From assembly GCA_020746105.1 (NCBI GenBank), contig CM036658.1, positions 11,516,689-11,580,688 on the forward strand: a stretch of DNA of 64,000 bases, written 5' to 3'. The stretch's first letter is position 1. Each line of letters starts with the position of its first letter. The DNA is from Trogon surrucura. Taxonomy: Eukaryota > Chordata > Aves > Trogoniformes > Trogonidae. The notes beneath the pieces are model-generated. The model was not told the DNA's origin and ran no database searches. It worked only from the letters and a program-made list of their open reading frames with translations. The translations under genes were made by a program, and so were the position numbers. This document shows positions 1-11,300 of this stretch, piece after piece.

Positions 1-396
1 AATTTTTGCACTAGATTTAGTGCTTCCAGGTGCACAGATCTCCTTATAGCCCTTTTTCATAGTTTCCTCTTCCATTAACAATAAGAATTTCTACATCACT
101 ATAACTATATATGGGGATTTAGAAAACACAGGAGAACCAGGCTTAACTTCGGAGAACTAACATTTAACAAAACAAAATCAAACACAGGATTATAGCATTT
201 ACTTCCTGTATTACAGGTATTGGGTTCTACTAAATAAATGCATTCTCACAGACTAAAAGTTTAAATTAGAAAAAGCAGCAGCTTATCTCACTGCTTTTTC
301 TGTTTCCACCCCACCCACATAACAACAGAAAAAGTCTCAACACACAGAACCGACTTAAAGCCATTCTCAGTATCCCTAAGTCACATAGGACTGTGC
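1..396. other. Unrecognised AT-rich sequence at left edge
   Basis: No coding frame, RNA gene or repeat family that I recognise. Confidence 0.5.
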
Positions 397-1165
397 TGTG
401 AGTCAGGGCTGGGCCAGCCACTAAACGTACACAGACGCTCTCTAACCCCCTCTTCCCCCCTCTCCCCTAAATGGGAAGGAAAAGGGAATGAGGCAGAGAG
501 AGTTATGGGTTAGAGAAGAAAAACTAGAACAGCTTTAATGAAACAGTAATGGAAATAATAGTGAAATGATAAAAATAAAGAACTATACACAGCTATATAT
601 AAGTCCGATACCGAACCCAACTCCCTCCCCCGATATCAATCCCCACTGGTGCTGCAGAGCAGGAGGCACTGGGGCAGCCCCAGGCTCAGCGGTGGCGGGA
701 GCTGGATACAGGGAGCTGGATTCGGGAACTCAGGATCCGGATCAAAATCAGGAGGTCAGATGGAGTCCTCCCTGGAGGCTTGCCATTGCAGAAAAGAGAG
801 AGAAACTCTCATGACTACTCAATTTATACAAAATATGATGTATATGTTTGTCACCTGTCCTGTCTATCACCCGCCGGAGGTGCAACCTTTTACTTCCTTG
901 TGCCCCCTCTCACTACCCGGCACCCCCAGCGTGGCACACAAGAGCCAGCAGTGGCCTTGGTCACTACAGGAACAAGTATGAGCAAGAGCCTTTCTGCATC
1001 CCAGTCCCAGGCAGTGACTGCAAACATCAGGTGTTATCACTGCCAGTAGCACACACTGTCTGCAAAAACACACTGGAACTTCAAAAGTGCAGCCTTTTAG
1101 AAAAGACTAAACTGGAAAGTAAAAGTCACTAAAGAGAATTGCGTTCTTTAGCTAAAACCAGGACA
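397..1165 (-). mobile_element. Solo LTR of an avian endogenous retrovirus (antisense)
   Basis: The element begins TGTGAGTCAGGGCTGG and ends in AAAACCAGGACA, whose reverse complement starts TGTCCTGG, so the ends form the usual TG...CA pair. It matches the LTR at 63188-64000 over most of its length. Shared blocks include the pieces near 520-600, the GAGCTGGAT tandem at 697-745 and the segment 970-1050. Short open frames inside are not genes. No internal viral genes are adjacent and no clear target duplication remains. The orientation is inferred from an ATTAAA-like signal on the minus strand. The left boundary is uncertain by about 5 bases. Confidence 0.72.
697..745. repeat. Short tandem repeat in LTR (GGGAGCTGGAT-type unit)
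   Basis: Three imperfect, adjacent copies of a 13-17 base unit built on GGGAGCTGGAT/GGGAACTCAGGAT. The related LTR at the right edge has a diverged array of the same unit near 63527-63577, so it is part of the LTR family. Confidence 0.6.
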
Positions 1166-4100
1166 GGGTGGACTACCACCCCTTCAGGAGGGAAGCACAA
1201 TTTAGCAGCTTGCACGTACACTACCATTTCTTTCTGTGGCAACAGTTTCTAGGGACAAGGACTTGCAGCTAGAAAGTCCTGGTCTACTGGCAATTTTTGT
1301 CTTCTGCAGCAGTAGTTAGCAGCATTGGAACATGTTAAAACCTGCAACGGCTGCATGCAAAGTGGCCCAGCTTCTGCCTAAAGACGATGCACAACTTTAC
1401 ATTTTCTAACTAGTTATGGTTATCTTGCAGCTGCAGATTGTGACTTTACAAATTCAGTTGGAAGGTCTCAGAGCAAATGAGTCCATGGAAAAATGGTGAC
1501 TCATCACAAGTGATGAAATGAACGGACAAGATATACAAAGGCCAGACTCAAAAGAAAACTCTGGGATACAGTTTAGATGTCAGTGGCAATGGCCTTAGGG
1601 ACAAAAAGGTCTGGGAATTTTACAAAATCATTCAATTGAATATTTAACTTCTTTCATTTCGAGGAGGAAAAGCTAATCTCAAACAAACATAATAGGTTTC
1701 AGGATTCTCCTAAAGCTGCTTCAAAAGTCTGACTACTGCATTTGAATGTTTGCAAAGCATTACTTGATTGTTGCTTCAGCTTTTTGCAATTCTTGAACTC
1801 AAAAGTCTGTGTGAGAAGTGGTGCCACATAAATTTATAGACTTTTACTTGTTTCTTAGCCTCTCACAAAGTCCAAATGCAAAGACACGAGTCTGTTAGGT
1901 AGGTGGTACAACACCTCTAATAAAAAACTAAATAAACATTTTAAAACCTGATACTTCATAGTTCATTTTTATGCCCTTAGGATTCTGTATTATGTGGAAT
2001 AAGGAATATTCACTTTTTTATGGTAACATGATTTGACCGGCCTCTCTCTTATCCCCACCAGCTTTTTATTTTCTTCTTGTGCAAAACCAAGTCTGTGCCT
2101 TTGTAATTGCTAACTTTTTTTAAGTTGTTGAAATGTTCCCTTCTGTCTGAACAGCATGCTGTGCTCAAGATATGGACTCATGATGAAGTTATACAGTAAC
2201 ATAGTGGGGTTTGTGATGTTCTCAACTAGAAATTAGAGAAGTAATATTCTATTTTATTTTTTTTAAATACTACTAAACAAAAAACTGACATCTCCAATAC
2301 AGAAGGAGAGATAATTTAAGTTCAGAAAAAAATCATCACTTAAAAATGAAAGAAAGGTGGGGTGAGGAGGTAAATGCCTTTCTTAATGTAAATGTAATTA
2401 TTAAGATCTACAATATCTCTGAATAGACACTAAATTCTGCAAGCCAATATATCTTAATTTGAATTTCTAGGCTAGATTTGCAAGTGGAATTCAAGCATTG
2501 TAATTCATAGATGGCTGCTGCCCAGTCTCTTCTATGTTCCTTTAATGTCATCTATAGAGAGAATTCACAGCTTAAAAAAATGAGCTCTATGGGAGTCAAT
2601 ACATTGATTCAATTTGCTGCTTAAATGTGTTGGGAGGAAGCAGCAGAAAACAAATGAGACTCTAATCCCATTCAGAAAGAAATGTTAAAGGTCTAACCAT
2701 AGATTAGAGAGAGGTAGTGTCTTCTGTTTGGGATTTATGGCTACAAATCCATGTGTCTGTGAAAAGCTGGATGGTCTCTCGCCTCTCTGAGGAATTCACT
2801 GCTGCAAAATGTTGTGGATAGCAAAGGCATATTAAAATCCATAAAGCAATTTGACAAATCTATTGGTAAAAAAAAAAAGTTTAAACAGAGTCAAAAAGCT
2901 CCAAACCATACTACATATAGGCCAGAAAATCTTTCAGTCTCAGACTGAGAGACTGAAAGCACATTGAACTATCACCACACTCCTCCCTGTCTTTCTTAAC
3001 TTCTTCATAGGCACTGGCCACTTTCAGGAACAGAGTACACAGGCAGCTGAATAACAGCCTATTCCAATACATGAAACTTTAAATGTATCTTGAAGAGTTT
3101 TGCAGTCTTGTTGGCTGAAGAAACGGCATTAAAGAAGAAAAATTTCAAGCAGTATCGTTCATATTTGAGTCACAGGCTTCAGACCACTGAGGTCAAGTTG
3201 GTTTTATTCATGTTTTCACAAGAATGACAAGTTGTGTACACATAAAAATCTGTACTTGTGAAGCATCCTTTCACAAACACAGGCACAACACATCCACACA
3301 TTAGAGCAGTTAATTTTTTCTGTCACTTCTTTTCTGCTTAATGCCTGCTAGACCCCCTAGAGGACTAGATACAGTCCTCTGCACGACTGGATTAATTGTT
3401 TTTGCTGAGCATCTGTAGTTCAGACTTATTTGTAGCAACACCTGCAAAAGTCTTATTAGCTACCTAAAGGCACTGAACTATTGTGTGTCACAGAAGCAGT
3501 TTAAATGGGTTTGCATGTGCCATCATGCCAATTAACACCAGAACCTCGCAATGACAGGTTTGTAATGATCTCATGTACTGGTTTTACCACCAAAAATTTC
3601 TGGTTAAGGAGCCTAAGATGTCTTGAACTTTATTTCTTACTTGAAGTGCACTCTAATGTGACTTGCTGGCTGCAGACCGGTTAGCACGTACGCTGGCACA
3701 TTGGCAGCATGTATGAGGAGGGTACGGTGACCTAAGCTGCATGCCAGCATCACCATACAGACCTAACCAAATGTCCTGGTTTGAGCTAAATGGAACCAAT
3801 TCTGTTCAACAATTTTACCTTTCAGTTAGCCCAGACCATCTGCTCGCCATAAAATCAACACCCTTTTTCTCTGTCCACAAAATGTCTTGCCGATTCCATT
3901 AGGGCAGAGAGAAGAGGTAACACATTTATTCTCCCTCATTTTGCATTTCTGTCAACACACAGGAGTCACTAGTTGCATGATTCATTAGTGAACCAGAATT
4001 GGCTCTGCAGAAAGCGGGTGGATTCACTGCAGTTCTCTCCTTACCCAGTTCACTCTGTGGGAGAAGCAAACCTCTAATATATTCTCTGCCTCGTATTGAT

Positions 4101-4636
4101 CTGGCCTCAAAACAAGCTGCAGAGCAGTGCCTTCCTAAATTATAATGGATATTACACATTACTAGGGACACCTCGCAAAGCTATGCAAATTACTGTGCCT
4201 TTTAAAACGTTACTTTTTAGAGTTGGATGCCAAGAATAGTAACTATACAGTATATCATTAGAAATGTAAAAATTATTCTACAATTTGCAGGTGACCATTT
4301 GTCCACAAATGCAGCTATGGCACACATGAAAGCACTATTGCTCCACCAACACATAACACAAATATTCTATTTCCTTCACTTTATAAATGTATGCAAGATG
4401 TGTCCATTATCAGTCCTGAAAACAAAATCCCCAAGAAAGCCCTTTCTCTTTGTGCCTTTATTAACATACTTGAAAGACAACATGAGGTTCTCTCTTCAAG
4501 AGGCCAGATATTAGTTCTCAATCAGAAACCAGAGAATAACTCACTCTCTTCAACCTTTGCTTTGCTAGCCTTGTCCACTCAAAACTACTTCTCTGAAGCT
4601 GAAATTTTCCACAGGTGTGGAGACATCACTGCAAAC
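1166..4636. other. Unrecognised intergenic DNA
   Basis: 3.5 kb of AT-rich sequence without a convincing coding frame or repeat that I can name. The only structure that stands out is a perfect 11-bp-stem hairpin at 2931-2959. Confidence 0.5.
2931..2959. repeat. Perfect inverted repeat (11-bp stem, 7-nt loop)
   Basis: CTTTCAGTCTC is followed by the 7-base loop AGACTGA and then GAGACTGAAAG, the exact reverse complement. The pairing stops at both ends, so it is too short for an ordinary microRNA precursor. Confidence 0.8.
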
Positions 4637-4637
4637 C

Positions 4638-5838
4638 AGATCAACTTGATCTTATTGCAATTACAGAGACGTGGTGGGACAGCTCACATAACTGGAATGT
4701 GGGCCTTGATGGTTATGTTCTTTTCAGGAAAGACAGGCTGATGAGGCGAGGTGGGGGAGTTGCTCTGTACGTGAGAGAGCAACTGGAGTGTATTGAGATC
4801 CATCCAGGGGCAGATGAGGAGCGAGTAGAGAGTTTATGGGTAAGAATTAAGGGGCAGGCTAGCTTAGGTGATACTGTGGTGGGTGTCTACTATAGACCAC
4901 CTGATCAGGAGGAGGAAGTTGATGAGGCCTTTTACAGGCAGATGACAGCAGCCTCTCAGTCCCAGGCCCTGGTTCTCATGGGGGATTTCAACTACCCAGA
5001 TGTTTGCTGGAAGTCCCACACAGCCAGCCATCCTTGGTCCAGGAGGTTCCTCCAGTGCATCGATGATAACTTTTTGATGCAAATGGTGGATGAGCCAACC
5101 AGGAGAGGAGCGCTGCTGGACCTTGTGTTCACCAACAAGGAAGGTCTGGTTGAAGCAGTGAAGGTTGAGGGCAATCTTGGCTGCAGCGACCATGAGATAG
5201 TGGAGTTCAGGATCCTGTGCAGTAAAAACAGAATACCAAGCAGGATCGCAACTCTGGACTTCAGAAGGGCCAACTTTGGCCTCTTCAAGCAATTGCTGGG
5301 GGATACCCCTTGGGACAGGGAGATGAAACGTAAAGGGGCCCAAGAGAGTTGGTTGGCATTCAAAGACCACTTCTTCGAGGCTCAGGATCAGTGCATCCCA
5401 TCAGGTAGGAAATCAAGAAAGAGATCCAGGAGACCTGCATGGTTAACCAGGGATCTGCTGGGCAGACTCAGGTGGAAAGGGAGGGTGTATAAATTGTGGA
5501 AGGAAGGGCTGGCCCCTTGGGTGGAGTACAGGACAGCTGTCAGGGAGTGCAGGGAGGCAATCAGAAAAGCTAAGGCCTCCTTGGAGTTAAAACTTGCAAG
5601 GGAGGTCAAAGACAACAGAAAGGGCTTCTTCAAATACATTGCTGACAAAACTAACACTAGAGGCAATGTAGGCCCTCTGTTGAATGAGGTGGGTGCCCTG
5701 GAGACAGAGGACAGAAAGAAGGCAGAGTTGCTGAATGCCTTCTTTGCCTCTGTATACACTGTTGGAGACCGTCCTCAGGAGCCTCAGTGCCGAGGCCCCA
5801 GAGGAAGTCAGGATAAAGGAGGAGTCTGCCCTGATTGA
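4638..5838 (+). pseudogene. CR1 ORF2 N-terminal part: AP-like endonuclease
   Basis: An open frame of about 400 codons, lacking the true N-terminus because the element is 5'-truncated. It shows the endonuclease landmarks LIAITETWWDSS, MGDFNYPDVCW and CSDHE. It then enters the linker to the RT domain (RRPAWLTRDLLGRL, NRKGFFKYIADKTNT). Compared with the second long CR1, two bases are missing near 5790, so the frame runs to a stop at 5836-5838 instead of into the RT. In the intact family this domain nicks the target DNA. Confidence 0.9.
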
Positions 5839-7339
5839 TGAGGAGTGGGTTAAGGATCAATTTGAACACTTAAACATTCATAAATCCATGGGGCCTGATG
5901 GGATGAACCCACGGGTGCTGAGGGAGCTGGTGGGAGTCATTGCTAGGCCACTCTCCATCATCTTTGGTAAGTCGTGGGTAACTGGTGAGGTGCCTGAAGA
6001 CTGGAGGAAAGCGAATGTCACTCCAGTCTATAAGAAGGGCAGGAAGGATGACCTGGGTAACTACAGACCGGTCAGCCTCACCTCCCTCCGTGGAAAGGTG
6101 ATGGAACGTCTTATCCTTGACGCGGTCTCTAGGCATATCAAGGATAAGAAGGTTATTAGGAGGAGTCAGCATGGCTTTGCCAAGGGGAAGTCATGTTTGA
6201 CCAACCTGATAGCCTTTTACGAAGACATAACCAGGTGGATGGATGGTGGCTGTGCAGTGGACGTGGTCTACCTGGACATCAGCAAGGCCTTTGACACCGT
6301 CTCCCACAGCATCCTCATAGGTAAACTGAGGAAGTGTGGTCTGGATGACCAAGTAGTGAGGTGGGTCGAGAACTGGTTGAAGGGAAGAAGCCAGAGAGTT
6401 GTGGTCAATGGGGCTGAGTCTGGCTGGATGCTTGTGTCTAGTGGGGTCCCTCAGGGGTCAGTGCTCGGGCCGGTGCTGTTCAATATATTTATCAATGATC
6501 TGGACAAGGGATTAGAGAATGTTGTCAGCAAGTTTGCTGATGATACGAAACTGGGAGGAGTGGTTGACACACCAGAAGGCTGTGCAGCCATTCAGAGAGA
6601 CCTAGACAGGCTGGAGGGCTGGGCGAGGAGAAATCTTATGAAGTTCAACAAGGGCAAGTGTAGAGTTTTGCACTTGGGAAAGAATAACCCCATGTGCCAG
6701 TATAGGTTGGGGACTGCCCTGCTGGAGAGCAGCGCAGGGGAAAGGGACCTGGGGGTTCTAGTGGACAGCAGGATGACCATGAGCCAGCACTGTGCCCTCG
6801 TGGCCAAGAAGGCCAATGGCATCCTGGGGTGTATTAGAAGGGGAGTAGCAAGTAGGTCAAGAGAGGTCCTCCTGCCCCTCTACTCTGCCCTGGTGAGGCC
6901 GCATCTGGAATATTGTGTCCAGTTCTGGGCCCCTGAGTTCAAGAAGGACAGGGAGCTGCTTGAGAGAGTCCAGCGCAGAGCCACAAAGATTGTGAAGGGA
7001 GTGGAGCATCTCCCTTATGAGGAAAGGCTGAAGGAACTGGGTCTCTTTAGCTTGGAGAAGAGGAGGCTGAGGGGTGACCTCATAAATGTTTATAAATATG
7101 TCAAGGGGGAATGTCAGGAGGACAGAGCCAGGCTCTTTTCAGCGGTGTCCACTGACAAGACAAGGGGCAATGGATGTAAGCTGGAACACAAGAGGTTCCA
7201 TAAAAATATGAGGAAAAACCTTTTTTACTGTGAGGGTGACAGAGCACTGGAACAGGCTGCCCAGGGAGGTTGTGGAATCTCCTTCTGGAGACATTCAAAA
7301 CCCGCCTGGACGCGTTCCTGTGCGCTCTACTGTAGGTGA
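5796..7339 (+). pseudogene. CR1 ORF2 C-terminal part: reverse transcriptase
   Basis: The frame continues the endonuclease half after the 2-base lesion near 5790. RT motifs in order: [20 protein letters not shown], the palm motif [13 protein letters not shown] with its first aspartate, [11 protein letters not shown], and the catalytic FADDTKLGG. The thumb and C-terminal region follow ([19 protein letters not shown]). Near 7215 an extra base in a T-run shifts the last 40 or so codons out of the family's usual ending, so the final residues up to 7339 are abnormal. The polymerase core itself has no stop and keeps all catalytic aspartates. Confidence 0.9.
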
Positions 7340-7416
7340 TCCTGCTCTGGCGGGGGGGTTGGACTAGATGATCTTTAAGGTCCCTTCCAACCTCTAACAT
7401 TCTGTGATTCTGTGAA

Positions 7417-8150
7417 CTCTGCACTCCATCCCATGAAATAAGGATATCCAGAAGTCAGAAATAAGAATTAGGGCTTCATTGCATACATCTAGTATGACCT
7501 GCACTGGCTCTGTGTGATAAGTTAGTGCAGGCAGCAAACAGATGAAAAACACATGTATTTTAGTGGTAACGGTAGTAAATTTTTTTTTAGCCAAGTCATC
7601 TCCCAGTTCATCATGCAATGGGACCTCGGTACTGGCACAAGAAGGGCATTAGAACTCACACAGTTCAGTGAGAAACATGACAGCCCAGACATGGATGGGT
7701 TTAAACTGCTCTGGACTTGTACTCTCAGCTGTATCAGCATAGCTGAGAAGTCGACCAGCACAGGGCACATGAATTGTTGCTTTTGGCCAACAAGTCTCAC
7801 AGCTGCACCTCTAAAGGTCGTGTGATGTTTCCCAAAGTAATACAGAAAATTTGAGCCGAAGTCAGAACAAACAACCCAGTGCCTGCACACTAGCTTATTA
7901 CATTTTTTTTAAAAATATAATAATTAAAAACCCCAACAAACCCAACAAACATACAAAAAATCCCCCAGAAATGTTCTTCTTCATGATTCTCTTCTTTAAA
8001 AGAGTAATGCATTCTTAAGTGCTACTTCAGAGACCAAGTTACACACTGAAAAGATCAGTGGAGTATGGATATGACAGATCTACAAAGAAATGACTGTTAA
8101 TGGAACATAAACACTGCCGACTTGCAAATACCTAGAAGAAACATACATGA
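7417..8150. other. Unrecognised spacer between CR1 and SINE
   Basis: AT-rich sequence; no recognisable gene or repeat. Confidence 0.5.
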
Positions 8151-8224
8151 GGGCCGGTTTAGCTCAGTCGGTTGAGCATGGTGCTGAAACACCAAAGGTC
8201 GTGGGTTTGATTCCTGTTCGGTCC
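8151..8224 (+). tRNA. tRNA-Ile-like head of the SINE (not a functional tRNA)
   Basis: The D-stem GCTC/GAGC, anticodon stem TGGTG/CACCA and T-stem GTGGG/CCTGT can all form. The anticodon loop has only six bases (CTGAAA), one short of a real tRNA, where tRNA-Ile has CTAATAA. There is also an extra T before the D-arm. It is therefore best read as a SINE promoter, not a decoding tRNA. Confidence 0.6.
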
Positions 8225-8333
8225 TCATGTGTTGCCTGATCTAGTGGAGAGGCATCCCTGCCCATGACAGGGAGGTTGGATTAGATGATCTCTAAGGTCC
8301 CTTCCAGTTTGGGCCATTCTATGATTCTATGAT
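8151..8333 (+). mobile_element. tRNA-derived SINE with CR1 tail (TguSINE1-like)
   Basis: A 74-base tRNA-like head (8151-8224) is joined directly to about 110 bases of CR1 3' tail that ends in ATTCTATG repeats. The head resembles tRNA-Ile(AAT). Its 7-bp acceptor stem GGGCCGG/TCGGTCC still pairs (two G-T wobbles). The A box TAGCTCAGTCGG is intact, and the B box GGTTTGATTCC differs from consensus by one C-to-T change. The head/tail architecture is that of SINEs described in songbirds (TguSINE1), mobilised by CR1 enzymes. The family assignment is from memory. Confidence 0.85.
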
Positions 8334-11300
8334 GGTAGGATTTAAAGTTAGGAAACAAACAGAATGTTTCCAACAAATAGAATGTTACATACTGAATTCT
8401 GAAATGAGACCCATTGAGTTTCCCAAAGTCTCCCAAATCTCATCTAATTCACTATCACATGAAGATGCTCAACATATTTCTTCAACTTTCTTAGAAGATT
8501 TGACTGGACAACATTTTAGCTCCCTGTTAAAGAATATTTGTCTACAGGAGCACTTAAAAGAAGCTTCAGTTTCATTCTTTTAGATGAGATGAAAAATATC
8601 CTGAGTGAGGCTAGAATGAAAGCTTTTTTGGCCTCCAGTAATGAAAATAAAGCACAGAAAGCCCTATTATTCCACCATTCCTTTCTGTAGAATGCCAGCT
8701 TCACTATGTCATTTTATGTGTTGCAACACTATGTTGGAGTAAGCATGAGCATCCCTCCTTGTCTGACCTCCTTCTGTTTAACTGATGTTTCTCAAAAATG
8801 CTCTACACTTGCCTGGAGGATCACAGAACAGACGTAGGCTCATTGAACGGGAAAGAGTAACACAAATAGTAATTCCTGAAGTGATTATGTTCTCAGTGAG
8901 TATTCATTTCTGCATGTGTGAAAAAGCTAATGGGTATTAAAGATGCACCTTAAGATCTCATGAATTTGCACTGAAACAGGTTAATGTTTAGAAGAATCAT
9001 CCCTCAACACAATTATCCAACATCCTTTACTTTCTTCTGCATAATTCACTTAAAAGACTTAATTTAAATTTTGTGTTACTTAATTTGATATCATGCAACC
9101 ATTCATGAAATAACATATTTTCCTAAACTGGAAAAAGGTGAAACAGTTTACACAAAAAATAATATAATTTTTAAAAGAAAATTCTAAACACTTATTTAGA
9201 ACTTGGTTTGTGCATAAGTACAGGAGACGTATTAAAATCTTAGTAAGATAGTCAATTATTTATGCCCATTTTAGGGTGTTCCGTGTTAAGAGGATTTAAA
9301 ACAATTTAAAATGTGTCACTATATGTTGGATCATTACACAGTGCCAAAAAAAGAACAATAGCTGCTAAAAAAAAAGGAATTACATTTGGATCTGGTCACC
9401 TAACAGAGAGCAAAAAGATTTGTCTTCACAAAAGTAAAATAGTGGTGTGAAAAATATGGTGAGGCTAAACTCTCATATTTATAATAAGAATAATGCACTG
9501 AAAGGAAAATCTGACAGTTCTGATAGGTGAGTCATAGTAACATTTAGCCCCTTGGCAAGATGCTTATATAACCCAATTAAATTCTACCTAACCTAACTAC
9601 TTGTTCCCATTTTACAAATACTCATTTTAAAGGCAGAAACTAATTATAGAACTCAGTTTAAGGTTATCACTTTTCTGGAAAGGATGCAAAATTTTCCTTA
9701 GAGGGAAGCCAGGATCGGAGCTGAAATTGCCTTTGCTCAGTGGAAGCTGTCTCTGTTTCTGCTGCTGAGATGACGATACTTAGCCTTAACAGGGGACAAT
9801 AGTTCAGAGCCAACAAAACAATAGTCGAGGCATTAAATACATTTTGCAAAATAAACACAATTCTTACTTTCATCACAAGCCGAATAGACTGTTTTAAAGG
9901 TTCAACCAACAGAAGAAAGCAACCAAAAATATTTGGAGTCCAATATACGGTGTTTGCAGAACCAGATCACAAAAACTAGGCATTTCATTACAGCGGGTTC
10001 AGTACAAAGAGACACCATGGTCTACGGAGTCTTTACGCTAGGGACTATTTGAGGCTCACAGCACACCCCAGTCAAATACCGTGTTAGAGGGATGAGACCA
10101 GCTTTTGTTTAACAGTGAATTTCAGTCACAGAGTGGTAGGAGTATGGCTCAAATACTGATAAAAAATATTAGTATTCCCATAACATTGAAGCTTGTCTCA
10201 TTATTTTGCTAATTCCACCTTGACGATTGCACTATGTATGAGCAATCAGAAATCAACTGTGCTTCCTGTGTATTAACTAATTTTCAGGAAATACTATGAA
10301 CAAATTTTCATATCAGAGCCATACAGCAAACCTTAGCTTTAATGTTTCATTCATCATCCCTACCTAGCACTTTCACTTGTGTCTGTAGGAGAGCACCAAT
10401 CACGGTCTACCAGACAGATAGTAAGAAATATTGTTTCTCTCAATCATGGAGTTCTTTCACTTCTGTCAGCATAACAAGGGGACGCATCCTTCCCCAGATT
10501 AGAAAACATAGCTGCCATCATCTTACTAGGGGAATTTCAGTCACAGTGTCTTTCCTCATTACCACTGGGCTTCAGTTACAGAAACTGGCTATCAGAAAGC
10601 TGCTGTCAAAACAAGGGGCAACAGCACAGGCAGATACAGGGTGGCCTTAAAAACTGAGCAAGATGTAGTGCAGCTCCTCTGTTAGGCATGATGCAGAAAG
10701 AGCTGCCCAGAAAAAACAAATACCCTGGGAAAGGATGTTAAAATTACTTGAGAGCATTTTGCAACCTTCTACAATTCTCTGCTATTCTCCAGAGACTAAC
10801 AAGGACTTTTCATAAATTAGACAGCCTTCGCTCTCAAAATTACAGCAGCACCCCCAAGCTTCTCTAACTGCAGATTGTCAGATCAGATAGAAAGCCTGCT
10901 TTTCACACACTTTCCCAACTATCAATTCCACCTCTGTCTCACCCAAAATATTGTTACACGGTGTCCCCCCATAAAATGCCTTACAAGCACATTTGGCAGG
11001 CTGACATGGGCTCCCTAATGCTGCTCTGAGCCTTCTGATTAGCACATTCAAGCCCAGAGGAATTTACTCTTTCTCTCCATACGCTTTCAGCAACTACATT
11101 CCTGAACAGATGGCCAAAACCAATTCATCTATATCAAACAGACTGGCAAAGTTGATCACTGACACTACACTGCCAGTGGTGGCAGACAGGTCAAGAACTG
11201 AAGCATTCATTGACTATTCATTCTGATAATCAGGTATAATGGGAAGAGCTATAGGGAAGCCCACACTAATATGCTTCTCTACATAGAGCTATCCAAAACC

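Larger units (their letters stand above)
4637..7416 (+). mobile_element. CR1 LINE, 5'-truncated, nearly intact ORF2
   Basis: About 2.8 kb of a chicken-repeat-1 family non-LTR retrotransposon. It starts inside the endonuclease domain and ends with the CR1 3' tail of ATTCTGTG repeats. CR1 moves by target-primed reverse transcription using ORF2p. It is close to the copies at 55700-58790 and 19699-20613, so all three belong to one young group. Only two small indels break ORF2: one near 5790 and one near 7215. Confidence 0.95.

Noticed and set aside
4864..5759. Minus-strand frames of 100-170 codons opposite the CR1 ORF2
   Set aside because: Shadows of the endonuclease frame; the plus-strand frame has all the motifs.
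8151..8224. Functional tRNA gene
   Set aside because: Six-base anticodon loop, extra base before the D-arm, and direct fusion to a CR1 tail; it is a SINE head.
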